This document shows, piece after piece, positions 14,752 through 20,385 of a stretch of 20,385 nucleotides of DNA. How positions within the stretch are numbered: position 1 is the stretch's first letter; each line of letters starts with the position of its first letter. The notes under the pieces were generated by a model. The model was given only the letters and a program-made list of their open reading frames with translations. It had not been told where the DNA came from and made no database searches. This stretch comes from Syntrophaceae bacterium UBA4059. GTDB taxonomy: Bacteria; Desulfobacterota; Syntrophia; Syntrophales; Smithellaceae. Both the position numbers and the translations under genes were made by a program. The stretch spans positions 1 to 20,385 of the forward strand of contig DFZJ01000149.1 in the NCBI GenBank assembly GCA_002382045.1. The letters are read 5' to 3'.

Positions 14752-15383
14752 TGACGCCGCTTTCTTTACCCCTGGAATATCTGGCCCTGTTCTTGGCCGG
14801 ACTGGCATTGGGACTGGGCGTTTGCAGCACGACATGCCTGCCGCTGATGGGCGCCTGCCTTCTGGGCAACAGCCGCCGTCCGGCAGACGGCCTGTATGCC
14901 GCGGCTGCCTTCACCCTGGGCAGGCTGTTTACGGCAACCGTTTTAGGCGGCCTCTGCGGTGCCGCGGGAGGCACGCTCAGCCCGTCGGCCTTGATCGCGA
15001 TTTCCGGCCTGGTTACGCTGGGGGCAGGCGTTTATCTGCTGGCGCGCCCACGTCCAGGCGCCTGCCGAAGTTGCCCGAAGGCCGGTACGCCGCCGCTCCT
15101 TTTAGGATTAGCCAGTCCGCTGATTCCCTGCCTGCCTTACGGGGCCATGATGGCGACTGCGGCGGCGGCAGGGTCGCTGTGGAAGGGCGCTTCGGTATCG
15201 GCCGTCTTCACTCTGGGAACCAGCCTCTCTCCGCTTTTAATCTTTGCGGCCGCCATGGGCTGGCTGGGAGCGGGCTTTGCCGCCAGGATCCCCGGTCAGA
15301 TTACCATCCTGTCCCGGCTGGCGGGTGCGGCCGTGATGTTTTGGGGCGTTCAAACCCTCTGGAACCAATGGCCGTTTGTCTAG
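14751..15383 (+). CDS. TauE/SafE- or DsbD-like polytopic membrane protein with paired cysteines
   Basis: A 210-residue protein with about six membrane helices. ATG 14751 overlaps the activase stop by one base. Cysteines sit as GVCSTTCLPLMGAC (Cys25, Cys29, Cys36) in the first helix, CRSCPK in the central loop and SPLIPCLPYGAMM in the fourth helix. The pattern of a Cys-Pro helix pair resembles the DsbD/CcdA transmembrane reductant carriers and the sulfite-exporter-TauE-like group (UreH-type), whose members often accompany metal genes. It could shuttle thiol electrons across the membrane or move a metal ion. It is the last gene of the 10587-15383 operon and converges on zupT with 13 bases between stop codons. 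Confidence 0.75.
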   Translation: MTPLSLPLEYLALFLAGLALGLGVCSTTCLPLMGACLLGNSRRPADGLYAAAAFTLGRLFTATVLGGLCGAAGGTLSPSALIAISGLVTLGAGVYLLARPRPGACRSCPKAGTPPLLLGLASPLIPCLPYGAMMATAAAAGSLWKGASVSAVFTLGTSLSPLLIFAAAMGWLGAGFAARIPGQITILSRLAGAAVMFWGVQTLWNQWPFV

Positions 15384-15396
15384 CCCGGCTAATTTG

Positions 15397-16302
15397 CTAC
15401 CGCATCAAAAGCAGACTGAGCGCCATGACTATCATCCCGGCCATGAGTCCCAGAATGCTGTCGTGGCCTTTGCCGTAAGCGCGGCTGGTTGGCAGGAGTT
15501 CATCGAGGCTGATATACACCATGACGCCGGCGACGCCTCCGAACAAAACGCCCGTGACATGCGCGGGCACGGCCCATGCGCCGTCTCCGGCAATGAGGGC
15601 AATGGCCGCAAAAGCGATTACGGCGCCCAGCGGCTCGGCAAGGCCGCTTATCAGCGAATACAAAAAGGCTTTCTTCCGGTTGCCGGTCGCATAAAAGATC
15701 GGGACGGAAACGCTGATCCCTTCCGGAATGTTGTGCAGAGCAATCGCCACGGCGATGGCCACGCCCAGCGCAGGCTCCTGCATCGCGGCCAGAAAAGTGG
15801 CGATGCCTTCGGGAAAGTTATGAATCGTGATGGCCAAGGCTGTGAATAAACCCGTGCGCAAAAGGCCAGCATGTACCCTTCCGTGGTCGTGTGCTCCCGG
15901 CAGACGCTTTTCAGCGTCCTGATACGCAACAGACTGAAAATCCGGAAGAGCCGCCTTCGGATCGTGCAGCGGCGCTATCTCCTCCTCGGTATGGGTTTCG
16001 TGGGGATTGTCGGCGGAGGGAATGAGATTGTCGATGATCGCCATCAAAATCATGCCGCCGAAAAATGAAGCCGCCACAAGCCGGTTTCCCCATATCTCTC
16101 CGTAGCGTGCGCCAAGAAGCGTTGCGCTTTCGGGAAAGATTTCGATAAAGGAAACGTACAGCATCACGCCCGCGGAAAAGCCCGTCGCCACAGAAAGAAA
16201 ACGGTAATTCGTCCGTTTGGCGGTGAAGGCAATGATGCTGCCGATGCCGGTTGCCATTCCGGCAAACAGTGTCAATCCCAGGGCAACCCATACATCATTC
16301 AT
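15397..16302 (-). CDS. zupT: ZIP-family divalent metal transporter (ZupT-like)
   Basis: A 301-residue inner-membrane importer of Zn(II) and related ions (Fe, Mn, Co in homologues). Eight membrane helices are recognisable. The metal-path helices carry TIHNFPEG and ALHNIPEGISVSVPIFYATG, the ZIP signature pair with His-Asn-x-Pro-Glu. The loop between the third and fourth helices is His/Glu-rich (NPHETHTEEEIAPLHDP, GAHDHGRVH), as expected for a metal-gathering loop. The start at 16302 has GGAGG seven bases upstream. It is convergent with the Fe-S operon and so separately transcribed. Upstream 16303-16431 shows no palindrome I could call a Zur or Fur site. Confidence 0.93.
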   Translation of the reverse strand: MNDVWVALGLTLFAGMATGIGSIIAFTAKRTNYRFLSVATGFSAGVMLYVSFIEIFPESATLLGARYGEIWGNRLVAASFFGGMILMAIIDNLIPSADNPHETHTEEEIAPLHDPKAALPDFQSVAYQDAEKRLPGAHDHGRVHAGLLRTGLFTALAITIHNFPEGIATFLAAMQEPALGVAIAVAIALHNIPEGISVSVPIFYATGNRKKAFLYSLISGLAEPLGAVIAFAAIALIAGDGAWAVPAHVTGVLFGGVAGVMVYISLDELLPTSRAYGKGHDSILGLMAGMIVMALSLLLMR

Positions 16303-16431
16303 GCTCCGACCTCCATTTCGGGAAACGGTACGGCATTCCAGGCCAACATCGTCGGGGCGGTTGGCGAAGAGGTTTTCTCAATGCATCCGTCCTGTATTTT
16401 TTGACGATTGGCCATTGATGAGAGTCTCCGC

Positions 16432-16971
16432 TTATCCGGCATTTTTCAAAAATTCGGATTCGCATAGCCGCGCAAAGAATTCATTACGCGCTTTTTCCAC
16501 ACGCAGCGCTTCCCGATATGTCAGTCTCGCTTTGTCTTGTGTTTTAAACCGCTCGGGTTCTACCTGCAGAACGTAGGAATTAATCTGCCTTTCCCAGAAC
16601 CACAGGGCTGATCCGAACTGAATATAACCGGGAGCGATAGCGGTCATGCCTCCCAGTTCCCGGCACAGATTCCGCCCCGCCCGGCTGTCCTCCAGGCAAA
16701 AGGCGAGATAGGCGATCTTATAATCTACCCGCCGGATGTCTTCCGTCTCCGGCAGTGCTTCGGTGTTCATGAGATCGCGATTGCCTTTATGAATAAAATG
16801 GCCGAAACAGCATTGCAGGGTGAAGCAGAAGGAGAGTTTGTTCAGCCCGGCAATCAATCCGATGAGTGGCGGATCGATTTGCGCAACGTCAAGACCGGAT
16901 AAAATCACATCCTTTTGTTTCTGAAATCCCGGATTGGATTCCATCGTTTTGGATTTTATAAACGTTTCCAC
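16432..16971 (-). CDS. Conserved-looking hypothetical protein
   Basis: A 179-residue soluble protein that I do not recognise. It has the stretch KLSFCFTLQCCFGHFIHKG with three Cys and two His, a central charged part (DYKIAYLAFCLEDSRAGRNL) and a C-terminal helical segment (YVLQVEPERF, REALRVEKARNEFFARL). The Cys/His cluster could bind metal. The start is GTG 16971, or ATG 16944 in frame (MESNPGFQ), with only weak ribosome sites for either. It is transcribed in the same direction as zupT, which begins 130 bases further on, and its 5' side abuts the MITE scar zone. Confidence 0.65.
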   Translation of the reverse strand: METFIKSKTMESNPGFQKQKDVILSGLDVAQIDPPLIGLIAGLNKLSFCFTLQCCFGHFIHKGNRDLMNTEALPETEDIRRVDYKIAYLAFCLEDSRAGRNLCRELGGMTAIAPGYIQFGSALWFWERQINSYVLQVEPERFKTQDKARLTYREALRVEKARNEFFARLCESEFLKNAG

Positions 16972-17007
16972 GGTATTATTCTCTTGCTTTAATGATTCCC
17001 GCGTCGT

Positions 17008-17114
17008 CTAGGAGGCTGTCCGAAAACTCAATTTTACTAAATTCGGCTTCTGTAATATCAAGTAGTTACGAGTGCAAAAAAGGCCTAAAAAGCTATTCTC
17101 GGACAGCCTCCTAG
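17008..17114. mobile_element. 99-bp MITE with CTAG target duplication
   Basis: The element 17012-17110 has terminal inverted repeats GAGGCTGTCCGA and TCGGACAGCCTC, extendable three bases with one mismatch (AAA/TTC). It is flanked on both sides by CTAG (17008-17011 and 17111-17114). CTAG fits the YTAR 4-bp target duplication of IS5-family elements. The 75-base interior has no ORF, so this is a non-autonomous MITE. It lies at the stop codon of a Fur-family gene fragment. Confidence 0.75.
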
Positions 17115-17161
17115 CGGCAAGACGCGCAAATGCCGAACAGGAACACTTCGTGATCTTGGGT
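17111..17161 (-). pseudogene. 3' fragment of a Fur-family regulator gene
   Basis: On the minus strand the last 16 codons read TQDHEVFLFGICASCR followed by TAG. The His, hydrophobic strand, GxC-xx-C and short tail match the extreme C-terminus of Fur-family repressors (compare HRLEIYGVCQEC in PerR). The stop codon sits within the CTAG duplicated by the MITE. Upstream the reading stops matching at the REP-like palindrome (17163-17183) and RAYT remnant, so the rest of the gene is gone. Being close to zupT it could have been a Zur, but nothing in the fragment shows metal preference. Confidence 0.5.
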
Positions 17162-17162
17162 A

Positions 17163-17183
17163 AAATAGGGGACGGTTCTATTT
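17163..17183. repeat. REP-like palindrome next to a RAYT remnant
   Basis: AAATAGGGGACGGTTCTATTT has mirrored ends AAATAG and CTATTT around a GC-rich core with GGGGACGGTT. I recall this kind of sequence at the ends of IS200-like/RAYT elements in deltaproteobacteria. It overlaps the 3' end of the RAYT-like fragment (stop at 17178-17180) and marks the junction with the Fur-family fragment. Confidence 0.5.
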
Positions 17184-17408
17184 ATTAGCTTTGCCTGCAA
17201 TCTTGCTATCTTCTTGTTCCTTCCTTGGACGTCCTCGTTTTTTAATCACAGCATCAAGATTATAGCGTTTCTGCATTGCTTGAGCAAAGTCGCTGCCTCC
17301 GTATATCGTCCTGCGCTCCATTACCCCGCGCATTGATTCATGCTTGCACTGCATCTGCTGAACAAATAAACGGTATTCTTTTCTAACTTCCATGCCCGGC
17401 ACGGGCAC
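17178..17408 (-). pseudogene. C-terminal fragment of a REP-associated tyrosine transposase (RAYT, IS200-like)
   Basis: The 76-residue reading frame (GTG 17408) ends with GGSDFAQAMQKRYNLDAVIK and then KRGRPRKEQ. A GS-x-x-F step followed by a basic GRPRK tail is typical of the C-terminus of Transposase_17/RAYT proteins. The HUH and catalytic Tyr domain that should precede it is absent; DNA upstream on this strand (17409 onward) has no continuing homology I can read. It is a decayed relic, consistent with the REP-like palindrome at its 3' end. Confidence 0.6.
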
Positions 17409-17788
17409 AACGAATGATTAAAATATCCGGACACTTACCGGCATTTTCATGTAAACCGATTCGTCCATCGAATAGCACCAGATGTCGACAAATCAGTTTT
17501 CAACCTCAATTTAACATCGTATAATTCTTGTGTGATACTTTGTGTTTAACACTTGTGCATAAGGTATGGTGAATAATACAACTTCCCGAAAACAATGCAA
17601 GAAAAAATAGGGAAACCTGAGAGTTGGGTTATGGGCAACAGGTGATTGTTGATTTGCAGTTCTCAGTTTTCATCTGCCCGCTATGATCTTCCAAGTAGGT
17701 TCACCGAAATTACTCCCTGATCAATTGCCACCACAGGTGGCGTGAGGCGCTATCCACTATCGCTCATCGTCCGCGCACACTGTGCGCC
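17409..17788. other. Gene-free stretch, degraded insertion zone
   Basis: No convincing gene on either strand over about 380 bases; the composition is more AT-rich than the metal genes. Visible structure: ATATCCGGACACTTACCGG near 17421, reminiscent of transposon ends; a perfect hairpin GCCACC-ACA-GGTGGC (17727-17741); and an inverted repeat TGAGGCGC (17743-17750) / GCGCCTCA (17784-17791) containing the palindrome GCGCACACTGTGCGC (17773-17787). The last repeat overlaps the abiEii stop codon and may end that transcript. Confidence 0.5.
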
Positions 17789-17791
17789 TCA
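17743..17791 (-). terminator. Possible 3' structure of the abiE operon
   Basis: TGAGGCGC and GCGCCTCA form a perfect 8-bp inverted repeat with a 33-base interior that itself contains a GCGCACA/TGTGCGC palindrome. It overlaps the stop codon of the toxin gene. There is no U-run on the minus strand, so it is at best a weak or factor-assisted terminator, or a REP-type repeat. Confidence 0.3.
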
Positions 17792-18496
17792 GGGTTCATT
17801 CTCCAAAGCCATCTTCAAGAGAAAAATGGTATCCGTCCGAAGCTTTGTCTTTGCCCATTTTTTACGTTCGTCGGTCAGAAGATCTCCCAGCCCGCTCAGG
17901 ATAGCGCGGTCCGTCATTTTTTCCAGTCTTGCAATGCATTTCTTCAGAAGCTGTTTATAAGGCATGCCGGCGCGCTTCTCCACAATGTCTTTGTTGATGG
18001 GCCAGCGGTTTTGCACGAAAAACCAGACATCATAGATATCGCGGTTGGTTTTTCCGATTCTTTCATACATGGCCATCAGTTTGTGGGCATACATATCCTC
18101 CCGTACCATGACCAGCATGGATACGCCCAGATAGGTTTGAATTTCGAATTGTGAACCGAAATCCCGGCGATTGATTTCAATTTTGATGTTTGTCGTCTTG
18201 TCATCATAGGAGAGCACCACCAGAAGACTGAACTTTTTGATCTGTGCGTCCCTTACCGTTCCATAATTTTTGGCAATGGCAATCATCTTTTCAAAAACAT
18301 TTTTTTCTCCGGATGCATCGAGCAAATCAAAATCCAGATCAATGGAAAACCGGTTCAACCCGTGAAACATGTAAGCCGCCGTGCCGCCTTTAAAGCCCAG
18401 GCGCGGCGCAAGGGTTGTATCGTTGTATATATCCTTGAGGATTTGAAACAGGATGGTTTTGTGAGCAGGCACGTTTATTTTTGTGTCAATGGTCAT
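17789..18496 (-). CDS. AbiEii-like nucleotidyltransferase toxin
   Basis: A 235-residue protein of the AbiEii/MNT-like nucleotidyltransferase group, the toxin of type IV toxin-antitoxin systems. Residues 34-57 read GFKGGTAAYMFHGLNRF then SIDLDF, containing the KGGTA nucleotide-binding loop and the D-x-D metal ligands. Further family blocks are IKIEINRRDF and EDMYAHKLMAMYERIGKTNR, then DIYDVWFF. Members transfer nucleotides to RNA targets such as tRNA 3' ends. It follows the antitoxin gene by 6 bases on the minus strand. The active-site motifs look intact, so the toxin is probably functional. Confidence 0.88.
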   Translation of the reverse strand: MTIDTKINVPAHKTILFQILKDIYNDTTLAPRLGFKGGTAAYMFHGLNRFSIDLDFDLLDASGEKNVFEKMIAIAKNYGTVRDAQIKKFSLLVVLSYDDKTTNIKIEINRRDFGSQFEIQTYLGVSMLVMVREDMYAHKLMAMYERIGKTNRDIYDVWFFVQNRWPINKDIVEKRAGMPYKQLLKKCIARLEKMTDRAILSGLGDLLTDERKKWAKTKLRTDTIFLLKMALENEP

Positions 18497-18502
18497 GGCG
18501 TA

Positions 18503-19090
18503 TTACCTGTTGTCTTTCCCGGCGTTAAAGAATTCCCGAACCTTACGGTTCATTCTTTTGTTGTCATACAGGGACAGCATCTCAAAGACTTTGTCGAGGT
18601 CAAGCGGGGCAAGATTGTCAAAATGATAATCGGTGTTGAGATAAAGCGTATCCAAAAAAGCCCGCTCTGGCGTGGCGATGGCGATACCGTTATTGTTTGA
18701 TACGCCGGTGGAATCCGTCAGGAGAGCATTCTTGAGCTTTCTGTATTGATAAACCTGATCATCGACAACAATTTCGCGCGCCAGATACGACGCAATAAAG
18801 ATCTGGCCGTAATACTGAAAGTTGATGCCCGCGCGCGCAAGCACGGTTTCGAAGCTGACATATGCGGGCGTGTAGATTCTGCAGGCCAGCTCTGTTTTGT
18901 CGTAATTTTGATCCTTCGCGTAAATGCCGCGCCGTATTCTGTGAATCTGCCCCGTGCCAACATAATAATTGATGCCGGCGATCACGGCTTTTTGATCCGG
19001 ATTGCGCCACAGCAAGGCAATGTCTTTAAAGGTAAAGACGGTTCTCGGACACCGCAGGATGGCGGCTATGGGTTTTTTTGCGTATATCAT
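18503..19090 (-). CDS. AbiEi-like antitoxin / transcriptional regulator
   Basis: A 195-residue protein of the AbiEi antitoxin type. The N-terminal 60 residues form the winged-helix-like region (VFTFKDIALLWRNPDQKAV, then VGTGQIHRIRRGIYAKD, the IxxxRRGIYA motif of the family). The rest is the C-terminal domain with AYVSFETVLARAGI and GIAIATPERAFLDTLYL. AbiEi proteins bind inverted repeats in their own promoter and repress. Start ATG 19090 is 30 bases after a strong promoter. It is the first gene of the pair and keeps the toxin in check. Confidence 0.87.
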   Translation of the reverse strand: MIYAKKPIAAILRCPRTVFTFKDIALLWRNPDQKAVIAGINYYVGTGQIHRIRRGIYAKDQNYDKTELACRIYTPAYVSFETVLARAGINFQYYGQIFIASYLAREIVVDDQVYQYRKLKNALLTDSTGVSNNNGIAIATPERAFLDTLYLNTDYHFDNLAPLDLDKVFEMLSLYDNKRMNRKVREFFNAGKDNR

Positions 19091-19127
19091 GGCCTAAATA
19101 ATATAAATTTTATGATCTTTGGTTCAC

Positions 19128-19156
19128 ATTATAAGTATTTGGACTTTGAAATGCAA
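19128..19156 (-). promoter_or_regulatory. Sigma-70 promoter of the abiE operon
   Basis: On the minus strand TTGCAT (19151-19156) and a perfect TATAAT (19128-19133) are separated by exactly 17 bases. The predicted transcript starts about 30 bases before the abiEi ATG. Confidence 0.75.
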
Positions 19157-19346
19157 GAATAATTTCCCACGGCTGCGAATGAGTAGGGGAAATAAAAAAG
19201 GAAGGGCCGCTACCCGAAGCATCCCTGGCCCGACGACCCCTGGAACGCTGTTCCGACGAGAAAGACAAAATGTCGTAAAGGATGATTGAAACATTAATAT
19301 TGCTGACCTGTGTCAACTATGGATAGGCAGATACCTCAAAAACAAC

Positions 19347-19383
19347 TTGACAAGATATAGCTGATTGGATTATTCAGATAATC
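19347..19383 (+). promoter_or_regulatory. Promoter with overlapping palindrome (likely autoregulatory operator)
   Basis: TTGACA (19347-19352) is a perfect -35; a -10 is less clear (TTATTC, 19370-19375, 17-base spacing). A perfect inverted repeat GATTAT-TCAG-ATAATC (19368-19383) covers the -10 and lies 20 bases before the ATG. Its arms resemble Fur/PerR half-sites, which suggests the Fur-family product represses itself. This is inference from position. Confidence 0.55.
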
Positions 19384-19402
19384 AAACTGGAATGATTCCG
19401 AT

Positions 19403-19837
19403 ATGAGAACCAATGACAAAGAAGCACTGATCGGTCAGCTAAAGGAAAAAGGCCTCAAAATCACACCACAGCGTGCGGCGATTATTGAAGCGCTGGTAAA
19501 GAATCGCTACGCGCACCCCGGCGCAACGATGATCTTCACCGAGGCGCGCAAAAAAGCAAAACATGTAAGCCTTTCAACCGTTTACGCGACACTGAAAGAA
19601 TTTTCCGAAAACGGACTGATCAAACAACTGGAATTCGACCGGATGGAAAACCGTTACGACGTCGATCTGTCCGATCATATCAATCTGATTTGCAAACGGT
19701 GCGGAACGATTATCGACTATCACATCCCTGCACCTCTTGAACCCAGAGACATTGCCCGTAAATCGGGTTTTATCGTCACAGATACCCGAATGGAATTGCA
19801 CGGGTATTGCCGCGACTGCCTGAAACGACCCGACTAA
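19403..19837 (+). CDS. PerR-like Fur-family transcriptional repressor
   Basis: A 144-residue Fur-family regulator. The winged helix covers residues 8-80 (LKITPQRAAIIEAL, then HVSLSTVYATLKEFSENGLI). The dimerisation domain carries two CxxC zinc motifs, CKRC (97-100) and CRDC (136-139). Aligned by eye with B. subtilis PerR, His38, Asp86, His92 and Asp105 match the regulatory-site ligands His37, Asp85, His91 and Asp104; the fifth (His93) is Asn94 here. Asp86 rather than Glu favours a peroxide sensor over an iron sensor. The downstream katG-like remnant and rubrerythrin also fit a PerR role. The ribosome binding site is weak. Confidence 0.85.
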   Translation: MRTNDKEALIGQLKEKGLKITPQRAAIIEALVKNRYAHPGATMIFTEARKKAKHVSLSTVYATLKEFSENGLIKQLEFDRMENRYDVDLSDHINLICKRCGTIIDYHIPAPLEPRDIARKSGFIVTDTRMELHGYCRDCLKRPD

Positions 19838-19948
19838 TCTTCTTATTCTGCGCCTGAGCGGCACATAGGCACCAACGGTGAAAGAAGCAATTTAAATTTT
19901 TTTCAATCAAGAATCATTCCAGGATAGCGGCAGAACGGAGAAAATATC

Positions 19949-20044
19949 ATGACCGAAGAAAGCAAATGCCCGGTTACGGGCCGGATGAGAAAACCCATTT
20001 CCGGCGACGGCACGTTCAACCTTGACCGCTTCGATCTGACGTGA
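19949..20044 (+). pseudogene. 31-codon ORF resembling the N-terminus of catalase-peroxidase KatG
   Basis: ATG 19949 follows CGGAG (19936-19940). The peptide MTEESKCPVTGRMRKPISG is followed by DGTFNLDRFDLT and a TGA at 20042-20044. KatG proteins begin with a similar pattern (acidic start, KCPVTG, then G-x-GTSN-x-DWW); the match is to about the first 25 residues, with the heme-domain start lost. No further KatG sequence follows before rubrerythrin at 20084. It is most simply a truncated katG left behind a PerR-type gene, but a short independent peptide cannot be excluded. Confidence 0.45.
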
Positions 20045-20083
20045 TTTTTAATAATAAAAAAATTTTAAATGGAGGAGATGATT

Positions 20084-20385
20084 ATGTCGAAAACAGAAGA
20101 CGCGTTAAAAGAGGCTTTTGCCGGAGAATCACAAGCGAATCGTAAATATCTGGCCTTTGCGGCCAAGGCCGACCAGGAAGGATTTCCCCAGGCGGCAAAG
20201 CTGTTTCGGGCGGCGGCGGAAGCGGAAACCGTTCACGCCCATGCTCATTTAAAGGCGATGAAAGGCATCCGTTCTACCCGGGAAAACCTTCAGGAAGCCA
20301 TTGCCGGAGAGACGCACGAATTCAAAAGCATGTACCCGGCAATGATTGAGACGGCCAAGGCCGAAGGCCATAAAGAGGCCGAGCG
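20084..20385 (+). CDS. Rubrerythrin (5' part; runs off the window)
   Basis: ATG 20084 follows GGAGGAG (20071-20077) at a 6-base spacing; an ATG at 20078 is also in frame. The 100 visible codons are the start of a ferritin-like diiron domain: EAFAGESQANRKYLAFAAKA gives the first Glu ligand, AAAEAETVHAHAHLKAMKG the ExxH ligand pair, and AIAGETHEFKSMYPAMIETA the next Glu ligands. Rubrerythrins reduce hydrogen peroxide in the anaerobe cytoplasm. The C-terminal rubredoxin-like domain, if present, lies beyond the window. Position after a PerR-like gene suggests peroxide control. Confidence 0.93.
   Translation, partial: MSKTEDALKEAFAGESQANRKYLAFAAKADQEGFPQAAKLFRAAAEAETVHAHAHLKAMKGIRSTRENLQEAIAGETHEFKSMYPAMIETAKAEGHKEAE

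Larger units (their letters stand above)
19091..19402. other. Divergent intergenic region between abiE and the Fur-family gene
   Basis: About 310 bases with no gene I can support. It holds the abiE promoter at one end and the regulator promoter with a palindrome at the other. Between them are a GGGCC ... GGCCC inverted repeat (about 19205-19233) and a GGAAC-GCT-GTTCC hairpin (about 19242-19254), which could be the end of an older transcript. Nothing else stands out. Confidence 0.5.

Noticed and set aside
17700..17791. Short CRISPR-like or repeat array suggested by several hairpins
   Set aside because: The inverted repeats differ from one another and show no regular spacing or repeated units.

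Overview
This window looks like chromosomal DNA of an anaerobic Gram-negative bacterium, most likely a deltaproteobacterium (Desulfobacterota, Syntrophales- or Geobacter-like). The reasons are the TonB/ExbBD and outer-membrane receptor genes (two membranes), FeoAB, a DUF2325 protein, an HgdB/HgdC-like iron-sulfur enzyme pair, a PerR-like regulator with rubrerythrin, and moderately high-GC genes packed head to tail. The taxon is an inference from gene content. No rRNA or tRNA gene was seen.

Layout. Positions 1-155 hold the 3' end of an outer-membrane barrel gene. A Fur-box-like palindrome (170-188) then leads an operon (212-2188): an unannotated 55-residue cysteine-rich peptide, a short ExbB, ExbD, a TonB-like protein and a small DUF2292 (YezD-like) protein. 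A structured leader or attenuator ending in a U-tract (2216-2298) separates this from a DUF2325 protein, FeoA and a FeoB with a large cytoplasmic insert (2359-6291). Next come a 36-residue peptide, a small secreted Cys protein, a decayed 3' end of a TonB-dependent receptor (6798-6926), a SAM methyltransferase, an intact TonB-dependent receptor (7762-9606) and a DUF4198 protein (9632-10453), followed by a strong hairpin.

A tightly overlapping operon runs from 10587 to 15383: a membrane-anchored His/Met-rich DUF4198-like protein, a NapH/CcoG-like polyferredoxin membrane protein, a single-subunit 2-hydroxyacyl-CoA-dehydratase-like protein resembling double-cubane cluster proteins, its ATP-dependent activase, and a TauE/DsbD-like membrane protein with paired cysteines. 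A ZupT-like ZIP transporter and a conserved hypothetical gene lie on the minus strand (15397-16971).

From 17008 to about 17790 the DNA is a scar zone: a 99-bp MITE with CTAG target duplication, the last 16 codons of a Fur-family gene, a REP-like palindrome and the 3' end of a RAYT transposase. An AbiE-type toxin-antitoxin pair (17789-19090, minus) with a clear sigma-70 promoter follows. The window closes with a PerR-like regulator with a palindrome in its promoter, a 31-codon ORF that reads like the N-terminus of catalase-peroxidase KatG, and the start of a rubrerythrin.

How the genes fit together. Most of the window is a transition-metal acquisition island: outer-membrane import (receptor plus TonB/ExbBD), periplasmic handling (DUF4198, Cys/His/Met-rich proteins), inner-membrane import (FeoAB, ZupT) and Fur-type control. 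The most novel part is the 10587-15383 operon, where an ATP-driven low-potential electron module is wired to membrane Fe-S and Cys-pair proteins beside the metal genes. A role in reducing an imported metal or metal complex is proposed but not shown. A second candidate is a hairpin motif present at both 2219-2239 and 7707-7727, ahead of metal-uptake genes.
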